A stretch of DNA of 64,000 nucleotides from Roseomonas sp. KE0001 (GCF_016107285.1 NZ_RCVQ01000005.1:124001-188000), one strand, 5' to 3'. Counted from the first letter of the stretch, positions 43,683-51,718 are shown. Notes: generated by a model not told the origin, from the letters alone. Translations and numbers: made by a program.

Positions 43683-43732
43683 CTTCCCTGGGGGGGCTCC
43701 CTGGGGGGCTCCCTGGGGGGCTCCCTGGGGGC
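43683..43732. repeat. 12-bp tandem repeats in front of a LysR gene
   Basis: Three copies of CTCCCTGGGGGG (43697-43708, 43709-43720, and 43721-43732 with a final C) plus a degenerate copy starting CTTCCCTGGGG at 43683. The array ends 26 bases before the LysR start codon at 43759. Each unit is rich in CCC/GGG and partly self-complementary. Copy number could vary by slipped mispairing. Confidence 0.85.
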
Positions 43733-43758
43733 CGGGAAACCGCCTATAGCTGCTCGGG

Positions 43759-44658
43759 ATGACCCTGCGGCAACTGGAGATCCTGCGCGCCGTCCTCCGC
43801 TTCCAGACCACCATGGCCGCGGCGCGGGTTCTCGGCATGTCGCAGCCCGCCGTCAGCGCGGCCCTGAAGCAGATGGAATCGCAGCTTGGCTTCGCCCTGT
43901 TCGAGCGCGTCAACAACCGCCTCTTTCCCACCGAGGCCGCGCGCATGCTGCAGCAGGAGGCGGAGCCGCTCTTCACCATCCACACGGCCCTGGAGCAGAA
44001 GCTGCAGGACCTGCGTGACGACACCATCACCCGGCTGCGCATTCTCAGCACGCCCCCGCTCGGGCACCACGCCCTGCCCCGCGCGCTCGATCTCTTCCTG
44101 CGGCACAATCCGCGGGTGCGGATCTTCTTCGATGTCCGCGATCTCGACGAGATCCAGCGGCAGATCGAGGCCGGCGCCACGGATCTCGGCTTCGGCCTGA
44201 GCCTGGAGCACCGGCCGGGGCTGACGGCGCAGCCGCTGCTGGAGGACCGCATGGTCTGCGTCTGCCGCCCCGAGCATCCCCTGGCGGCGCTGCCGGTGGT
44301 GCGGCCGGCGGATCTGGCCGCGCATCCCTTCATCGCGCTGGAGGCAGGGCGCCGCATGGGGGCGGCGGTGCGGCAGGCCTTCCTGGAGGCGCGACAGCCC
44401 TTTCTCTTCCGCGCCGAGGTCCGCTATGCCGACACCGCCTGCGCCCTGGCCGCGGCCGGGCTCGGCGCCTCGGTGGTGGACCCCTTCTCGCCCCGCCGGG
44501 CACCCCGCGAACTGGCGGTCCGGCCCTTCGAGCCGGCCATTCCCTCCATCGCCTACGCCTTCTGGTCCGGCCGCACCGAACTGCCACGGACCGCGCGGCG
44601 CTTTCTCGCCGAGACCACCGACGTCATCCGCCGCAGCCTGAATCAGGCGCAGGTCTGA
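43759..44658 (+). CDS. LysR family transcriptional regulator
   Basis: 299-residue LysR protein. The helix-turn-helix MTLRQLEILRAVLRFQTTMAAARVLGMSQPAVSAALKQMESQLG is followed by the effector domain (RLRILSTPPLGHHALPRALDLFL, TDLGFGLSLE and ALAAAGLGASVVDPFSPRRAP). The MAAARVLGMSQPAVSAALKQMESQLGF pattern is that of the OccR/NocR-like branch, as for the regulator at 17116-18006, but no ligand can be assigned. Upstream are the aldo/keto reductase gene on the same strand and the tandem 12-bp repeats. The target is unknown. Confidence 0.88.
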   Translation: MTLRQLEILRAVLRFQTTMAAARVLGMSQPAVSAALKQMESQLGFALFERVNNRLFPTEAARMLQQEAEPLFTIHTALEQKLQDLRDDTITRLRILSTPPLGHHALPRALDLFLRHNPRVRIFFDVRDLDEIQRQIEAGATDLGFGLSLEHRPGLTAQPLLEDRMVCVCRPEHPLAALPVVRPADLAAHPFIALEAGRRMGAAVRQAFLEARQPFLFRAEVRYADTACALAAAGLGASVVDPFSPRRAPRELAVRPFEPAIPSIAYAFWSGRTELPRTARRFLAETTDVIRRSLNQAQV

Positions 44659-44736
44659 ACTGCCCCCGCTGGCCCTTGCCCGGCTCCGGCGGGCGGCACA
44701 TCTTCCGTGGACAAGAACAAGGGATGGAGGAATTCC

Positions 44737-44940
44737 ATGAGCATGAATGACAATCTTCGCGTGCTGAAGAGCAGCGCCCTGCAGGCTCGCCGCGACCATA
44801 TCGCGCGTACCCTGGGCGGCGAGGCCGTGCCCTCCGCCAGCCACCGCCTGGCGGGCCTGCAGCGGATGCTGCCCCGGTTGGAGCAGGCGCTGAGCCTCAC
44901 ACCCCGAACCCGGAACGAGGAGGAGGCCGGCCCCCGCTGA
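44737..44940 (+). CDS. Small protein of 67 residues
   Basis: A short gene with a near-perfect ribosome site (GGAGG, seven bases before ATG 44737) and an intrinsic terminator 26 bases after the stop, so it is very probably expressed as a discrete transcript. The product is basic and helical in character (NDNLRVLKSSALQARRDHIARTL) with a disordered acidic end. I do not recognise the family. A GTG upstream at 44707 would add ten residues but lacks a ribosome site. Confidence 0.65.
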   Translation: MSMNDNLRVLKSSALQARRDHIARTLGGEAVPSASHRLAGLQRMLPRLEQALSLTPRTRNEEEAGPR

Positions 44941-44965
44941 GGCAGGCGGCCTGCAGCCCCGACCG

Positions 44966-44997
44966 ACGGCCCCGGCCCTGCCGCGGGCCGTTTTTCT
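44966..44997 (+). terminator. Intrinsic terminator after the 67-residue gene
   Basis: ACGGCCC pairs with GGGCCGT across a 12-base loop, directly followed by TTTTCTTT. This is the clearest Rho-independent terminator in the window and defines the end of the small-protein transcript. Confidence 0.85.
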
Positions 44998-45014
44998 TTG
45001 TCTTCGGGCCGGAC

Positions 45015-45239
45015 ATGAAGAGCAGGGGTTCGCACAGCGGTTCTCCGCCGATCCCGGATCCTCACCCGGAAGCGGAACCCAGGCCCTACCGCGTCCCCGA
45101 ACGGCTCAAGGCCGCCGTGGTGGTCGATCTCGGCTCCTTCGCACCGACCCGGCGGGCGATGGCGACCGGCGCCGGCACCGCCTTCGGCCTGGCGGAGGTG
45201 GTGCCGGGCGGGCTTCCGGGCGAGACGGCGGCGGGATAG
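45015..45239 (+). CDS. Possible small ORF of 74 residues
   Basis: An open frame from ATG 45015 between the terminator at 44966-44997 and the stop of the metal permease gene. There is no ribosome site near the ATG, because the terminator T-run sits there, and no recognised domain. The sequence (PYRVPERLKAAVVVDLGSFAPTRRAM) is not clearly a shadow of another gene. Its reality is doubtful; otherwise the 300 bases here are non-coding. Confidence 0.25.
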   Translation: MKSRGSHSGSPPIPDPHPEAEPRPYRVPERLKAAVVVDLGSFAPTRRAMATGAGTAFGLAEVVPGGLPGETAAG

Positions 45240-45246
45240 CGCCCGC

Positions 45247-46104
45247 CTAGCGCGGCACCGCGGCGGCGCGGCGCCGCGCCCGGCGGGCGGCGAGCAGCCC
45301 GTGCCGGGGCGCCAGCAGCAGCGCCACGGCGAAGAGCAGCGAGAGCAGGCAGACGATGGCGCCGGCCGGCGAGACGTTGACATGGAAGCTGGCCGCCAAC
45401 CCGCCCAGGACCGAGACCGCCGCGGCGGCCACGCTGATCGCCGCCATGCGGCCGAACCGGTCGGCCAGGAGATAGCCGATGCAGCCCGGCGTGATCAGCA
45501 GCGCCACCACCAGGATCACGCCCACCGCCTGCACCCCGGCCACGACCGCGGCCGAGAGCAGGGCCAGGAAGAGATAGCGCAGCGCCGTGGTGTTCAGCCC
45601 GATGCTGCGGGCATGGCCGGCATCGAAGCAGAAGAGGATCAGGTCCCGCCCCTTGAAGGCCAGCAGCAGCAGCGTCGCGCCGCCCACCAGCAGGGTCTGC
45701 CAGAAGTCCTCCGCCTCGATGCCCAGGATGTTGCCGAAGAGGATGTGCGTGACATGCGCCTCGGTGGTCAGGAAGGCGAGCAGCACCAGCCCGGCCGCGA
45801 ACATGCCGGTGAAGACCACGCCGAGCGCCGTGTCCTCCTTCACCCGGCTGTGCGACTGCACGAAGCCCGCGCCCAGCGCGCAAGCCATGCCGGCGGCGAA
45901 GGCGCCGAGCGCCAGGGGCAGGCCGGCGGCCGAGGCGAGGACGACGCCCGGCAGCACGGCATGCGCGACGGCGTCGCCCAGCAGCGACCAGCCTTTCAGC
46001 ACGATGTAGCAGGAGAGCAGGGCGCAGGCGGTGCCGACCAGCAGGCCGATGCCGAGCGCCTCCAGCATGAAGCCGTGCGCGAAGGGCGCGGTCAGGAGGT
46101 CCAT
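45247..46104 (-). CDS. Manganese/iron-type ABC transporter permease (SitD/MntD-like)
   Basis: 285-residue ABC-3 family permease with about eight helices. Family segments are LLVGTACALLSCYIVLKGWSLLGDAVAHAVLPGVVLA (the KGWSLLGDAVxHAVLPGV motif at the ATPase interface) and SRVKEDTALGVVFTGMFAAGLVL. The later metal-path region has SIGLNTTALRY and AVGVILVVALLITPGCIGYLLADRF. The C-terminus is Arg/Ala-rich. Last gene of the receptor-ATPase-permease-permease operon; ATG 46104 overlaps the stop of the preceding permease gene (TGATG). It is paralogous to that gene, and the two form a heterodimeric channel. Mn(II), possibly Fe(II), is the expected cargo. Confidence 0.93.
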   Translation of the reverse strand: MDLLTAPFAHGFMLEALGIGLLVGTACALLSCYIVLKGWSLLGDAVAHAVLPGVVLASAAGLPLALGAFAAGMACALGAGFVQSHSRVKEDTALGVVFTGMFAAGLVLLAFLTTEAHVTHILFGNILGIEAEDFWQTLLVGGATLLLLAFKGRDLILFCFDAGHARSIGLNTTALRYLFLALLSAAVVAGVQAVGVILVVALLITPGCIGYLLADRFGRMAAISVAAAAVSVLGGLAASFHVNVSPAGAIVCLLSLLFAVALLLAPRHGLLAARRARRRAAAVPR

Positions 46105-46979
46105 CACCCGCCACCCTCCGCCAGGGCCGCCCGCCGCGCCCGGCGCCCGGCCAGCAGGCCGTGGCGCGGCGCCAGGAGCAGCGTCAGCAGGAAGAGCAGC
46201 GCCTGCAGGCTGACGATCAGCCCGCCCGTCGAGCCATCCAGGAAGTAGCTGGCATAGGCGCCGAGGAAGGCGGTGCCGGCGCCCATCCCGCCGGCCAGGG
46301 CCAGCATGCGGCCGAAGCGGTCGGTCAGCAGATAGGCCGTGGCGCCGGGCGCGACCAGCATGGCGATGACCAGCACCGCGCCGACCGCCACCATCGCCGC
46401 CACGGCCACCGCGGCGACCGAGCCCAGCAGCAGCACCTGCAGAAGCCGCGTGTCGAGCCCGATCGCCCGGGCCTGCACCGGGTCGAAGGCCCAGAGCACC
46501 AGGTCGCGCCCGCGCAGCGCCAGGACCAGCAGCACCCCGAGGGTGACCAGCAGCATCTGCGTCAGGTCGGCCGGGTCGATGCCGAGCACGTTGCCGAAGA
46601 TGATGGTCTGCAGCCGGATGTTGCTCGGCCAGAGCGTCAGCAGCACCAGCCCGGCGCCGAAGAATGCGGTGAAGACGATGCCGATGGCGGCATCCTCGCG
46701 GATGCGGCTGTTGCGGCGGATGAAGCCCATGCACCACGCCGCCAGCAGGCCGGAGGCGAAGGCCCCGAGGGCGAAAGGCAGGCCGAGGATCCAGGCCAGC
46801 GCGACGCCGGGCACCACGGCGTGGGACAGCGCGTCGCCCAGCAGCGACCAGCCCTTGAGCGCCACGAAGCAGGAGAGCAGGCCGCAGACCAGCCCGACCA
46901 GCGCGCTGACCAGCATGGCGTTGCGCATGTACTCGTAGTCGAAGGGAACCAGCAGCGCCTCAGCCATGCGCCGGGACAT
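46104..46979 (-). CDS. Manganese/iron-type ABC transporter permease (SitC/MntC-like)
   Basis: 291-residue ABC-3 permease, paralogue of the downstream gene. Motifs are ALVGLVCGLLSCFVALKGWSLLGDALSHAVVPGVALAW, RNSRIREDAAIGIVFTAFFGAGLVLL, NIRLQTIIFGNVLGI and AVGAVLVIAMLVAPGATAYLLTDRFGRMLAL. The FGNVLGI element is usual in SitC/MntC. It overlaps the ATPase gene by 20 bases at its 5' end; MAEAL at 46967 is an alternative start. The C-terminal Arg/Ala stretch is similar in both permeases. Confidence 0.93.
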   Translation of the reverse strand: MSRRMAEALLVPFDYEYMRNAMLVSALVGLVCGLLSCFVALKGWSLLGDALSHAVVPGVALAWILGLPFALGAFASGLLAAWCMGFIRRNSRIREDAAIGIVFTAFFGAGLVLLTLWPSNIRLQTIIFGNVLGIDPADLTQMLLVTLGVLLVLALRGRDLVLWAFDPVQARAIGLDTRLLQVLLLGSVAAVAVAAMVAVGAVLVIAMLVAPGATAYLLTDRFGRMLALAGGMGAGTAFLGAYASYFLDGSTGGLIVSLQALLFLLTLLLAPRHGLLAGRRARRAALAEGGG

Positions 46980-47901
46980 CCAGCGGGGCCTCGACGGGCT
47001 GCAGCCGGCCGAGGATCTCGCCCCCCTCGCCGAGCACCAGCGTGCCGCCCTCCGGCTCGGCCAGCAGCGTCACCGCGCCGCCGCCGGTCCCCGCGGCCGT
47101 GCCCGCGCCGAAGGCCCTCGCCAGATTGGCCCGGGTGAAGACCGCCCCGGTCGGGCCGGCGGCCAGCACGGTGCCCTTGATCAGCGCCACCTCGTCACAG
47201 AGCTGCGGCACGCTGGCGAGGTCATGGGTGGAGACCAGAATGATCCGTCCCTCCTCCCGCAACTCCCGCAGCAGGGCCATGATCTGCTCCTGCGTGGTGA
47301 CATCGACCCCGCCGAAGGGCTCGTCGAGCAGGATCAGCCGCCCGTCCTGCGCCAGGGCGCGGGCCAGGAAGACCCGCTTCTTCTGGCCGCCGGAAAGCTG
47401 GCCGATCTGCCGCCCGGCGAAATCCGCCATGCCGACGCGCTCCAGCGCCGCGCGCACCGCCGCGCGATCGGCGGCGGCGGGGATGCGGAGGCGGCTCATG
47501 TAGCCGTAGCGACCCATCATGACGACATCCCGCACCGAGACGGGGAAGGACCAGTCCACCTCCTCGTTCTGCGGCACGTAGGCGACCCAGTTGCGGCGCT
47601 GCGCCTCCCGCACCGCCAGCCTGCCGATGCGGACCGAGCCGGCCGCCGGCGTCACCATGCCCATGATGGCCTTGAAGAGCGTGGACTTGCCCGCGCCGTT
47701 GACGCCGAGCAGGCCGCAGATGGTGGGCCGCCGTAGCCGCAGATCGGCCGCACGCAGCGCCACATGGCCATTGGCGTAGGCCACGTCGAGCCCCTCCACG
47801 ACCAGGTCGACAAGGCCCGGCGGCCCGCCCGGCGTGGCGCGGCGGCCCGACAGGGCCTGGCCAAGGCGCCGCCAGAGGCCGGCCGCCGGCGCCTCACTCA
47901 C
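46960..47901 (-). CDS. Manganese/iron-type ABC transporter ATP-binding protein (SitB/MntB-like)
   Basis: About 313-residue ABC ATPase: Walker A GLLGVNGAGKSTLFKAIMG, Q-loop YVPQNEEVDW, signature QLSGGQKKRVFLARALAQ, Walker B LILLDEPFGGVD and H-loop ILVSTHDLASV. QNEEVDWSFPVSVRDVVMMGRYG is characteristic of SitB/MntB/YfeB ATPases. Start GTG 47901 overlaps the receptor stop by 8 bases. The 40-residue N-terminal stretch before VDLVVEGLDVAYANGH and the C-terminal 60 residues (AGTAAGTGGGAVTLLAEPEGG) are extensions compared with the family core. It powers the two permeases encoded downstream. Confidence 0.93.
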   Translation of the reverse strand: MSEAPAAGLWRRLGQALSGRRATPGGPPGLVDLVVEGLDVAYANGHVALRAADLRLRRPTICGLLGVNGAGKSTLFKAIMGMVTPAAGSVRIGRLAVREAQRRNWVAYVPQNEEVDWSFPVSVRDVVMMGRYGYMSRLRIPAAADRAAVRAALERVGMADFAGRQIGQLSGGQKKRVFLARALAQDGRLILLDEPFGGVDVTTQEQIMALLRELREEGRIILVSTHDLASVPQLCDEVALIKGTVLAAGPTGAVFTRANLARAFGAGTAAGTGGGAVTLLAEPEGGTLVLGEGGEILGRLQPVEAPLDVPAHG

Positions 47902-48808
47902 GGAAGCCGGCCAGGATGGCATTGGCGTTGAAGTCCAGCAGCCGCAGATAGGTCGGCGCCTCGCCGCCCGCATCGGTCAGGCTGTCCACGTGCAGCGTCC
48001 CGGCGAAGCGCGAGCCGGCCTCCCGCGCCACCTGCCGCATGGCGCGGTCGCTGACCGTGCTTTCGCAGAACAGCGCCGGGATGGCGTGCTGGCGAATGGT
48101 GTCCACGGCCCGGCGGATCTGCCGGGGCGTGCCCTCCTCCTCGGCGTTGATCGGCCAGAGATAGAGTTCCCGGAGGCCATAGTCGCGCGCCAGGTAGGAG
48201 AAGGCGCCCTCGCAGCTGACCAGCCAGCGCTGCGGCTCGGGGATCCGCGCCAAGCGCTCGCGGATCGGCGCGTCGAGGGCGCGGATCTCGGCGGTGTACC
48301 GGGCGGCATTGGCGGCATAGGTCGCGGCCCGGGCCGGATCGGCCGCCGACAGGGCCTTGCGGATGTTCTCGACATAGATCGCCGCATTGGCCGGCGACAT
48401 CCAGGCATGCGGGTTGGGGCGGCCGCGATAGGGCCCCTCGGTGATGGCGATGGGCGCGACGCCTTCGCTGAGGGTGGCGGAAGGGACACCGTCCAGGCGC
48501 TGGAAGAAGCGCTCGAACCAGCGTTCCAGGCCCAGGCCGTTCCACAGCACCAGATCGGCCTTCTGCGCCTTCACCACGTCCTGCGGCGTCGGCTCATAGT
48601 CATGGATCTCGGCGCCGGGGCGGGTGATGGAGTCCACCACGGCCGCCTCGCCCGCCACGGCCTGAGCCATGTCCTGAAGGATGGTGAAGGTCGTGACCAC
48701 CCGGAGCGGGCCGGCCTTCTCCGGCGTCTGGGCCGGAGCGGCGGTGGCCAGCAGGAGGTTCAGGCCGCAGGCCGCCAGCAGGGCGCGGCGATAGGGGGCA
48801 AGGGTCAT
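47894..48808 (-). CDS. Metal ABC transporter substrate-binding protein, Mn/Fe type (SitA/MntA-like)
   Basis: 304-residue cluster A-I receptor. A Sec-type leader (ALLAACGLNLLLATAAPAQ) is followed by VVTTFTILQDMAQAVAG. The four metal ligands follow the Mn/Fe pattern His-His-Glu-Asp: His69 (EIHDYEPTPQD), His134 (NPHAWMSP), Glu200 (SCEGAFSYLARDYG) and Asp275 (HVDSL), and the long His-rich loop of ZnuA is absent. This points to Mn(II)/Fe(II), not zinc. A Cys at the leader end (AACG) makes a lipoprotein possible but lacks a full lipobox. It is first gene of the operon, whose MntR-like operator is 50 bases upstream, with MntR encoded divergently. Confidence 0.93.
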   Translation of the reverse strand: MTLAPYRRALLAACGLNLLLATAAPAQTPEKAGPLRVVTTFTILQDMAQAVAGEAAVVDSITRPGAEIHDYEPTPQDVVKAQKADLVLWNGLGLERWFERFFQRLDGVPSATLSEGVAPIAITEGPYRGRPNPHAWMSPANAAIYVENIRKALSAADPARAATYAANAARYTAEIRALDAPIRERLARIPEPQRWLVSCEGAFSYLARDYGLRELYLWPINAEEEGTPRQIRRAVDTIRQHAIPALFCESTVSDRAMRQVAREAGSRFAGTLHVDSLTDAGGEAPTYLRLLDFNANAILAGFRE

Positions 48809-48857
48809 TCAGGTCCTCTTGTGCCAGCGTCACCGATCTGATGCTGGATATTAAGCC

Positions 48858-48873
48858 TGTAGCTTCGGCTACA
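48858..48873. promoter_or_regulatory. MntR-like box TGTAGC-N4-GCTACA
   Basis: A perfect inverted repeat with a 4-base TTCG spacer in the divergent gap. It has the same layout as the enterobacterial MntR box (ATAGC-N4-GCTAT core). It lies 50 bases before the Mn receptor start and 70 bases before the preferred mntR start, so it could repress the transporter with Mn and autoregulate mntR. Confidence 0.7.
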
Positions 48874-48942
48874 ATCAACACTTATCTGATGCGATCTGCC
48901 GCGATTGCAACACCTTCGCCCCTGGGGCATCTTGCGGCTCCG

Positions 48943-49428
48943 ATGACGCCGCCCGACACCAAGCTTCCCGAGGTCCGCCAGACGCCTCCCGACCGGCCCG
49001 CGGCGGCCGCCGACATGCCGGCGGAGGGCGACCAGGCGGCGCGCCACGCCTCCGCCCGCGCCGGCCGCGCCTCCGCGGTGCTGGAGGATTATGTCGAGCT
49101 GATCGATGACCTGCTCAGCGAGGACGGCGAGGCGCGGCCGACCGACCTGGCGCGGCGCCTCGGCGTCTCGCACGCGACCGCCATCAAGAGCATCAGCCGG
49201 CTGAAGAGCCTCGGCCTCGCCTATTCCAAGCCCTACCGCAGCGTTTTCCTGACCGAGGCCGGCCATGCGCTGGCCTGCAAGGTGCGGGCGCGGCATCGGG
49301 TCGTGGTCGATCTGCTGCAGGCCGTGGGCGTGCCGGCCGAGGTCGCCGAACGCGATGCCGAGGGCATCGAGCACCACGTCAGCGAGGAGACGCTCGCCGC
49401 CTTCGCCGCGTTCCTGCGAACCCGCTGA
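48943..49428 (+). CDS. mntR: Manganese-responsive transcriptional regulator MntR (DtxR/MntR family)
   Basis: About 161-residue MntR-like repressor. The disordered Pro/Ala-rich N-terminal stretch leads to a winged helix (DYVELIDDLLSEDGEARPTDLARRLGVSHATAIKSISRLKSLGLAYSKPYRSVFLTEAGHALA) and a dimerisation/metal domain (RHRVVVDLLQAVGVPAEVAERDAEGIEHHVSEETLAAF). The EGIEHHVSEET segment with His-His and Glu resembles the MntR metal site. It senses Mn and represses Mn uptake. A longer frame from ATG 48841 would run through the MntR box, so ATG 48943 is preferred; later starts (MPAEGDQ) are possible. Divergent from the Mn transporter operon. Confidence 0.88.
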   Translation: MTPPDTKLPEVRQTPPDRPAAAADMPAEGDQAARHASARAGRASAVLEDYVELIDDLLSEDGEARPTDLARRLGVSHATAIKSISRLKSLGLAYSKPYRSVFLTEAGHALACKVRARHRVVVDLLQAVGVPAEVAERDAEGIEHHVSEETLAAFAAFLRTR

Positions 49429-49540
49429 GGGCCCAAGACCATCGCGCGCTTGTCAATCGGCGGGCCGCGAACGGAATGGACGACAAAGGGGGGGCGCGGA
49501 ACAATCGCCCCGCCCCCGCCGCCGAGAAGGAGATGCCAAG

Positions 49541-50620
49541 GTGACCGACACGCCGAAGCTGCCGCCGCCGCTTCCGCCGGAGGACGGGCGCCCCATCCCC
49601 GAGGACCCGCGGGAGATCCGCCTCTTCGCCAAGATTCGCAACGAGGCCGGCCGCCTTCCCGCTTTCCTCGACCACTACAGGAACCTCGGCGTCGGCCGCT
49701 TCCTCCTGATCGACAACGGGTCGGATGACGGCTCCGTCGACTTCCTGCGGCAGCAGCCGGATTGCCATCTCTTCGTCACGCAGCAGAAGATGTCCTCGGC
49801 ACGCGCCGGAATGGATTGGATCGAGCCGCTGCTCAACCTCCATGGGATGGGACAGTGGTGCGTTGTCGTCGATGCCGATGAGCTGCTGATCTATGCCGGA
49901 TGCGAGACGCGGCCTCTGCCGGACTTCTGCGCACGACTGGCGGCGCGGGAGGAGGAAGCCCTGCATGCCATGATGCTCGACATGTATCCGCGCGGCGCGG
50001 CCATCGCGGCGGATTACCGGCCAGGAATGTCTTTCCTCCAGGCCTGCCCCTACTTCGACCGCAGCGGCTACCGCATCAAGATGCTGCCGGATGGCGGGCG
50101 CCGCGTCATCGGCGGTCCGCGTCTGCGCGTCTTCTATCCCGACATGCTGGACTGGCGTCCGCCGGCCCGCATCGCGCGCGCCATCCGCTATCGCCTGGCC
50201 GATATGCCTGGCCTCCGCGGCATCCCTGCCATCCAGCGCCTGCGCCCGCCCTATCCGCCCCTGTTGAACAAGGTGCCCCTGGTGCGCTGGCGGCCTGGCC
50301 TGCGCTACGCCTCCGCCGGCCACTACCTGCATGGGGCCCGCATGTCCGCGGCGACGGCGGCCCTGCTGCACTTCAAGTTCCTGGGCGATTTCGAGCAGCG
50401 CGCCCGGGCCGAGCTGTCGCGCGGCGCCTATGAGAACGACGGCGCCGATTACCGGCGCTATGTCGAGGGGCTGCAGAAGAAGGGGGGCGTCGACTTCAGC
50501 AGCGCGGTATCGGAACGCTATGAATCCTCCGCGCAGCTGGTGCGTCTTGGCCTGATCCAGCCGCTGCCGGCTGCCGGCGACCAGCGGGCCGAGGCTCAGC
50601 CGGTACTGGCGGCGGACTGA
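49541..50620 (+). CDS. Glycosyltransferase family 2-like protein (Glyco_tranf_2_4 type)
   Basis: 359 residues from GTG 49541, with AAGGAG eight bases upstream; a decoy ATG at 49533 would give only three codons. The central GT-A fold shows EIRLFAKIRNEAGRLPAFLDHYRNLGVGRFLLIDNGSDDGS and DXD-like WCVVVDADELLIYAG, typical of PF13704/GT92-like transferases. It is cytosolic with no membrane helix. It probably transfers a sugar during surface polysaccharide synthesis, being convergent with the EPS locus. The donor and acceptor are unknown. Members of this family occur widely in alphaproteobacterial polysaccharide loci. Confidence 0.85.
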   Translation: MTDTPKLPPPLPPEDGRPIPEDPREIRLFAKIRNEAGRLPAFLDHYRNLGVGRFLLIDNGSDDGSVDFLRQQPDCHLFVTQQKMSSARAGMDWIEPLLNLHGMGQWCVVVDADELLIYAGCETRPLPDFCARLAAREEEALHAMMLDMYPRGAAIAADYRPGMSFLQACPYFDRSGYRIKMLPDGGRRVIGGPRLRVFYPDMLDWRPPARIARAIRYRLADMPGLRGIPAIQRLRPPYPPLLNKVPLVRWRPGLRYASAGHYLHGARMSAATAALLHFKFLGDFEQRARAELSRGAYENDGADYRRYVEGLQKKGGVDFSSAVSERYESSAQLVRLGLIQPLPAAGDQRAEAQPVLAAD

Positions 50621-50629
50621 GGTCCGGCC

Positions 50630-51718
50630 TCAGCCGCTGGCGGGATCGCGCCGCATCTTGGGCGCGACGGAAGGGCGGGAGCGGGCCAGCTGCTGCCGCA
50701 GCCGCTCGCGCAGCTTCTCCGCGACATCCTGCAGGAGCTTCACCGGCCCCCGCCGGGGCACGCCGATATAGCGGCGGGTCAAGCGGTTGCTCGTCTCCGG
50801 CGACAGTCTCTGGCCGACCAGCCGGCGCCGTTCCATATGCCGCCACAGACGGCGGATGCCGTATTTCTTCTCGGCCGGGACATGCCAGATCGCCAGCGCG
50901 GCATCGTCGGGCTGGGTGTTGATGTCCTCGAAGTTGGTCCAGATGCGCCGGATCACGTCATTCGCCGTATAGGACGGAACGCCCTGGGCATAGGCCAGGA
51001 TGGAGAGGAAATGCGCCTCCTCCTTGATCGAATCCGGCCAGCGCGCCTCGGCCACGGCACGGGGCCAGAGCTGCTCGATCCGCGGCAGGAGGTCGCGGCA
51101 GAAGCCATGCGTGGCGGCGAAGAACTCGCCGCCGTGATACTGCGGCGGCTCCGCGACCGAGACGCCGAAGGTCTCCTCGAGCACCTGCCCCATGCGGGCA
51201 TGGCTCATGCCGTTGAGCAGCTGGCCAAGCTCGTAATTCTTCTGGTCCCGCGGGCGCAGCGTATAGGTCAGGCAGCGATGCTCACGGATGCGCGGCAGCA
51301 GGGGCGTCAGCGCGCGCCGGATCACGCAGTCGGAATCGACCAGGACCAGCGCCTCGCCCCCGGGATGCGCGGCGAAGTCGCGAATGACATCGAGGACATA
51401 GAACTGATTGCCCCAGCGGCTGACACTGCCGCTCGGCAGGCGGAAGGTGATGTCGCAGAGCCGGAACTCGACCCCCAGCGCGCGCAGATGGGCGAGGATG
51501 CCGGGCGGCGCCGCCTCGGCCACATCCACATTGGAATAGAGGACGTGGCGCGCTTCCGGATCATGCGCCAGGCTGGTGGCGAAGAAGGTCGCGACGCAGC
51601 GCCAGTAGACGAGCTGGAAGGCGGCGCGGGAAGAGTTCTCGCCGACCGACGGAAAGTCCGTCGCCTCCTCGACCTTGTCCAGCACGATCCAGGTGGCGAT
51701 GCAGAGCCGGTCCGTCAC
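50630..51718 (-). CDS. Hypothetical protein with glycosyltransferase-like features
   Basis: 362 residues, no membrane segment. The central part reads SRWGNQFYVLDVIRDFAAHPGGEALVLVDSDCVI, where VDSDC looks like a nucleotide-sugar DXD motif, and YELGQLLNGMSHARMGQVLEETFG follows. The C-terminal third is very basic (RRLWRHMERRRLVGQRLSPETSNRLTRRYIG). I do not recognise the family by name; a GT-A glycosyltransferase is the best guess. It is downstream of the polymerase-like gene, overlapping it by 4 bases, so it is co-expressed with the EPS operon and convergent with the preceding glycosyltransferase. Confidence 0.75.
   Translation of the reverse strand: MTDRLCIATWIVLDKVEEATDFPSVGENSSRAAFQLVYWRCVATFFATSLAHDPEARHVLYSNVDVAEAAPPGILAHLRALGVEFRLCDITFRLPSGSVSRWGNQFYVLDVIRDFAAHPGGEALVLVDSDCVIRRALTPLLPRIREHRCLTYTLRPRDQKNYELGQLLNGMSHARMGQVLEETFGVSVAEPPQYHGGEFFAATHGFCRDLLPRIEQLWPRAVAEARWPDSIKEEAHFLSILAYAQGVPSYTANDVIRRIWTNFEDINTQPDDAALAIWHVPAEKKYGIRRLWRHMERRRLVGQRLSPETSNRLTRRYIGVPRRGPVKLLQDVAEKLRERLRQQLARSRPSVAPKMRRDPASG

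Noticed and set aside
43683-43732. CRISPR-like array
   Set aside because: The units are contiguous 12-mers without spacers, so they are simple tandem repeats.
48841-48942. Longer mntR product starting at ATG 48841
   Set aside because: This extension would encode the MntR box and shows no domain similarity; a start at 48943 leaves room for promoter and operator.
49533-49544. Mini-ORF ATG CCA AGG TGA before the glycosyltransferase start
   Set aside because: The ATG directly touches the AAGGAG site, too close for initiation; GTG 49541 fits the normal spacing.
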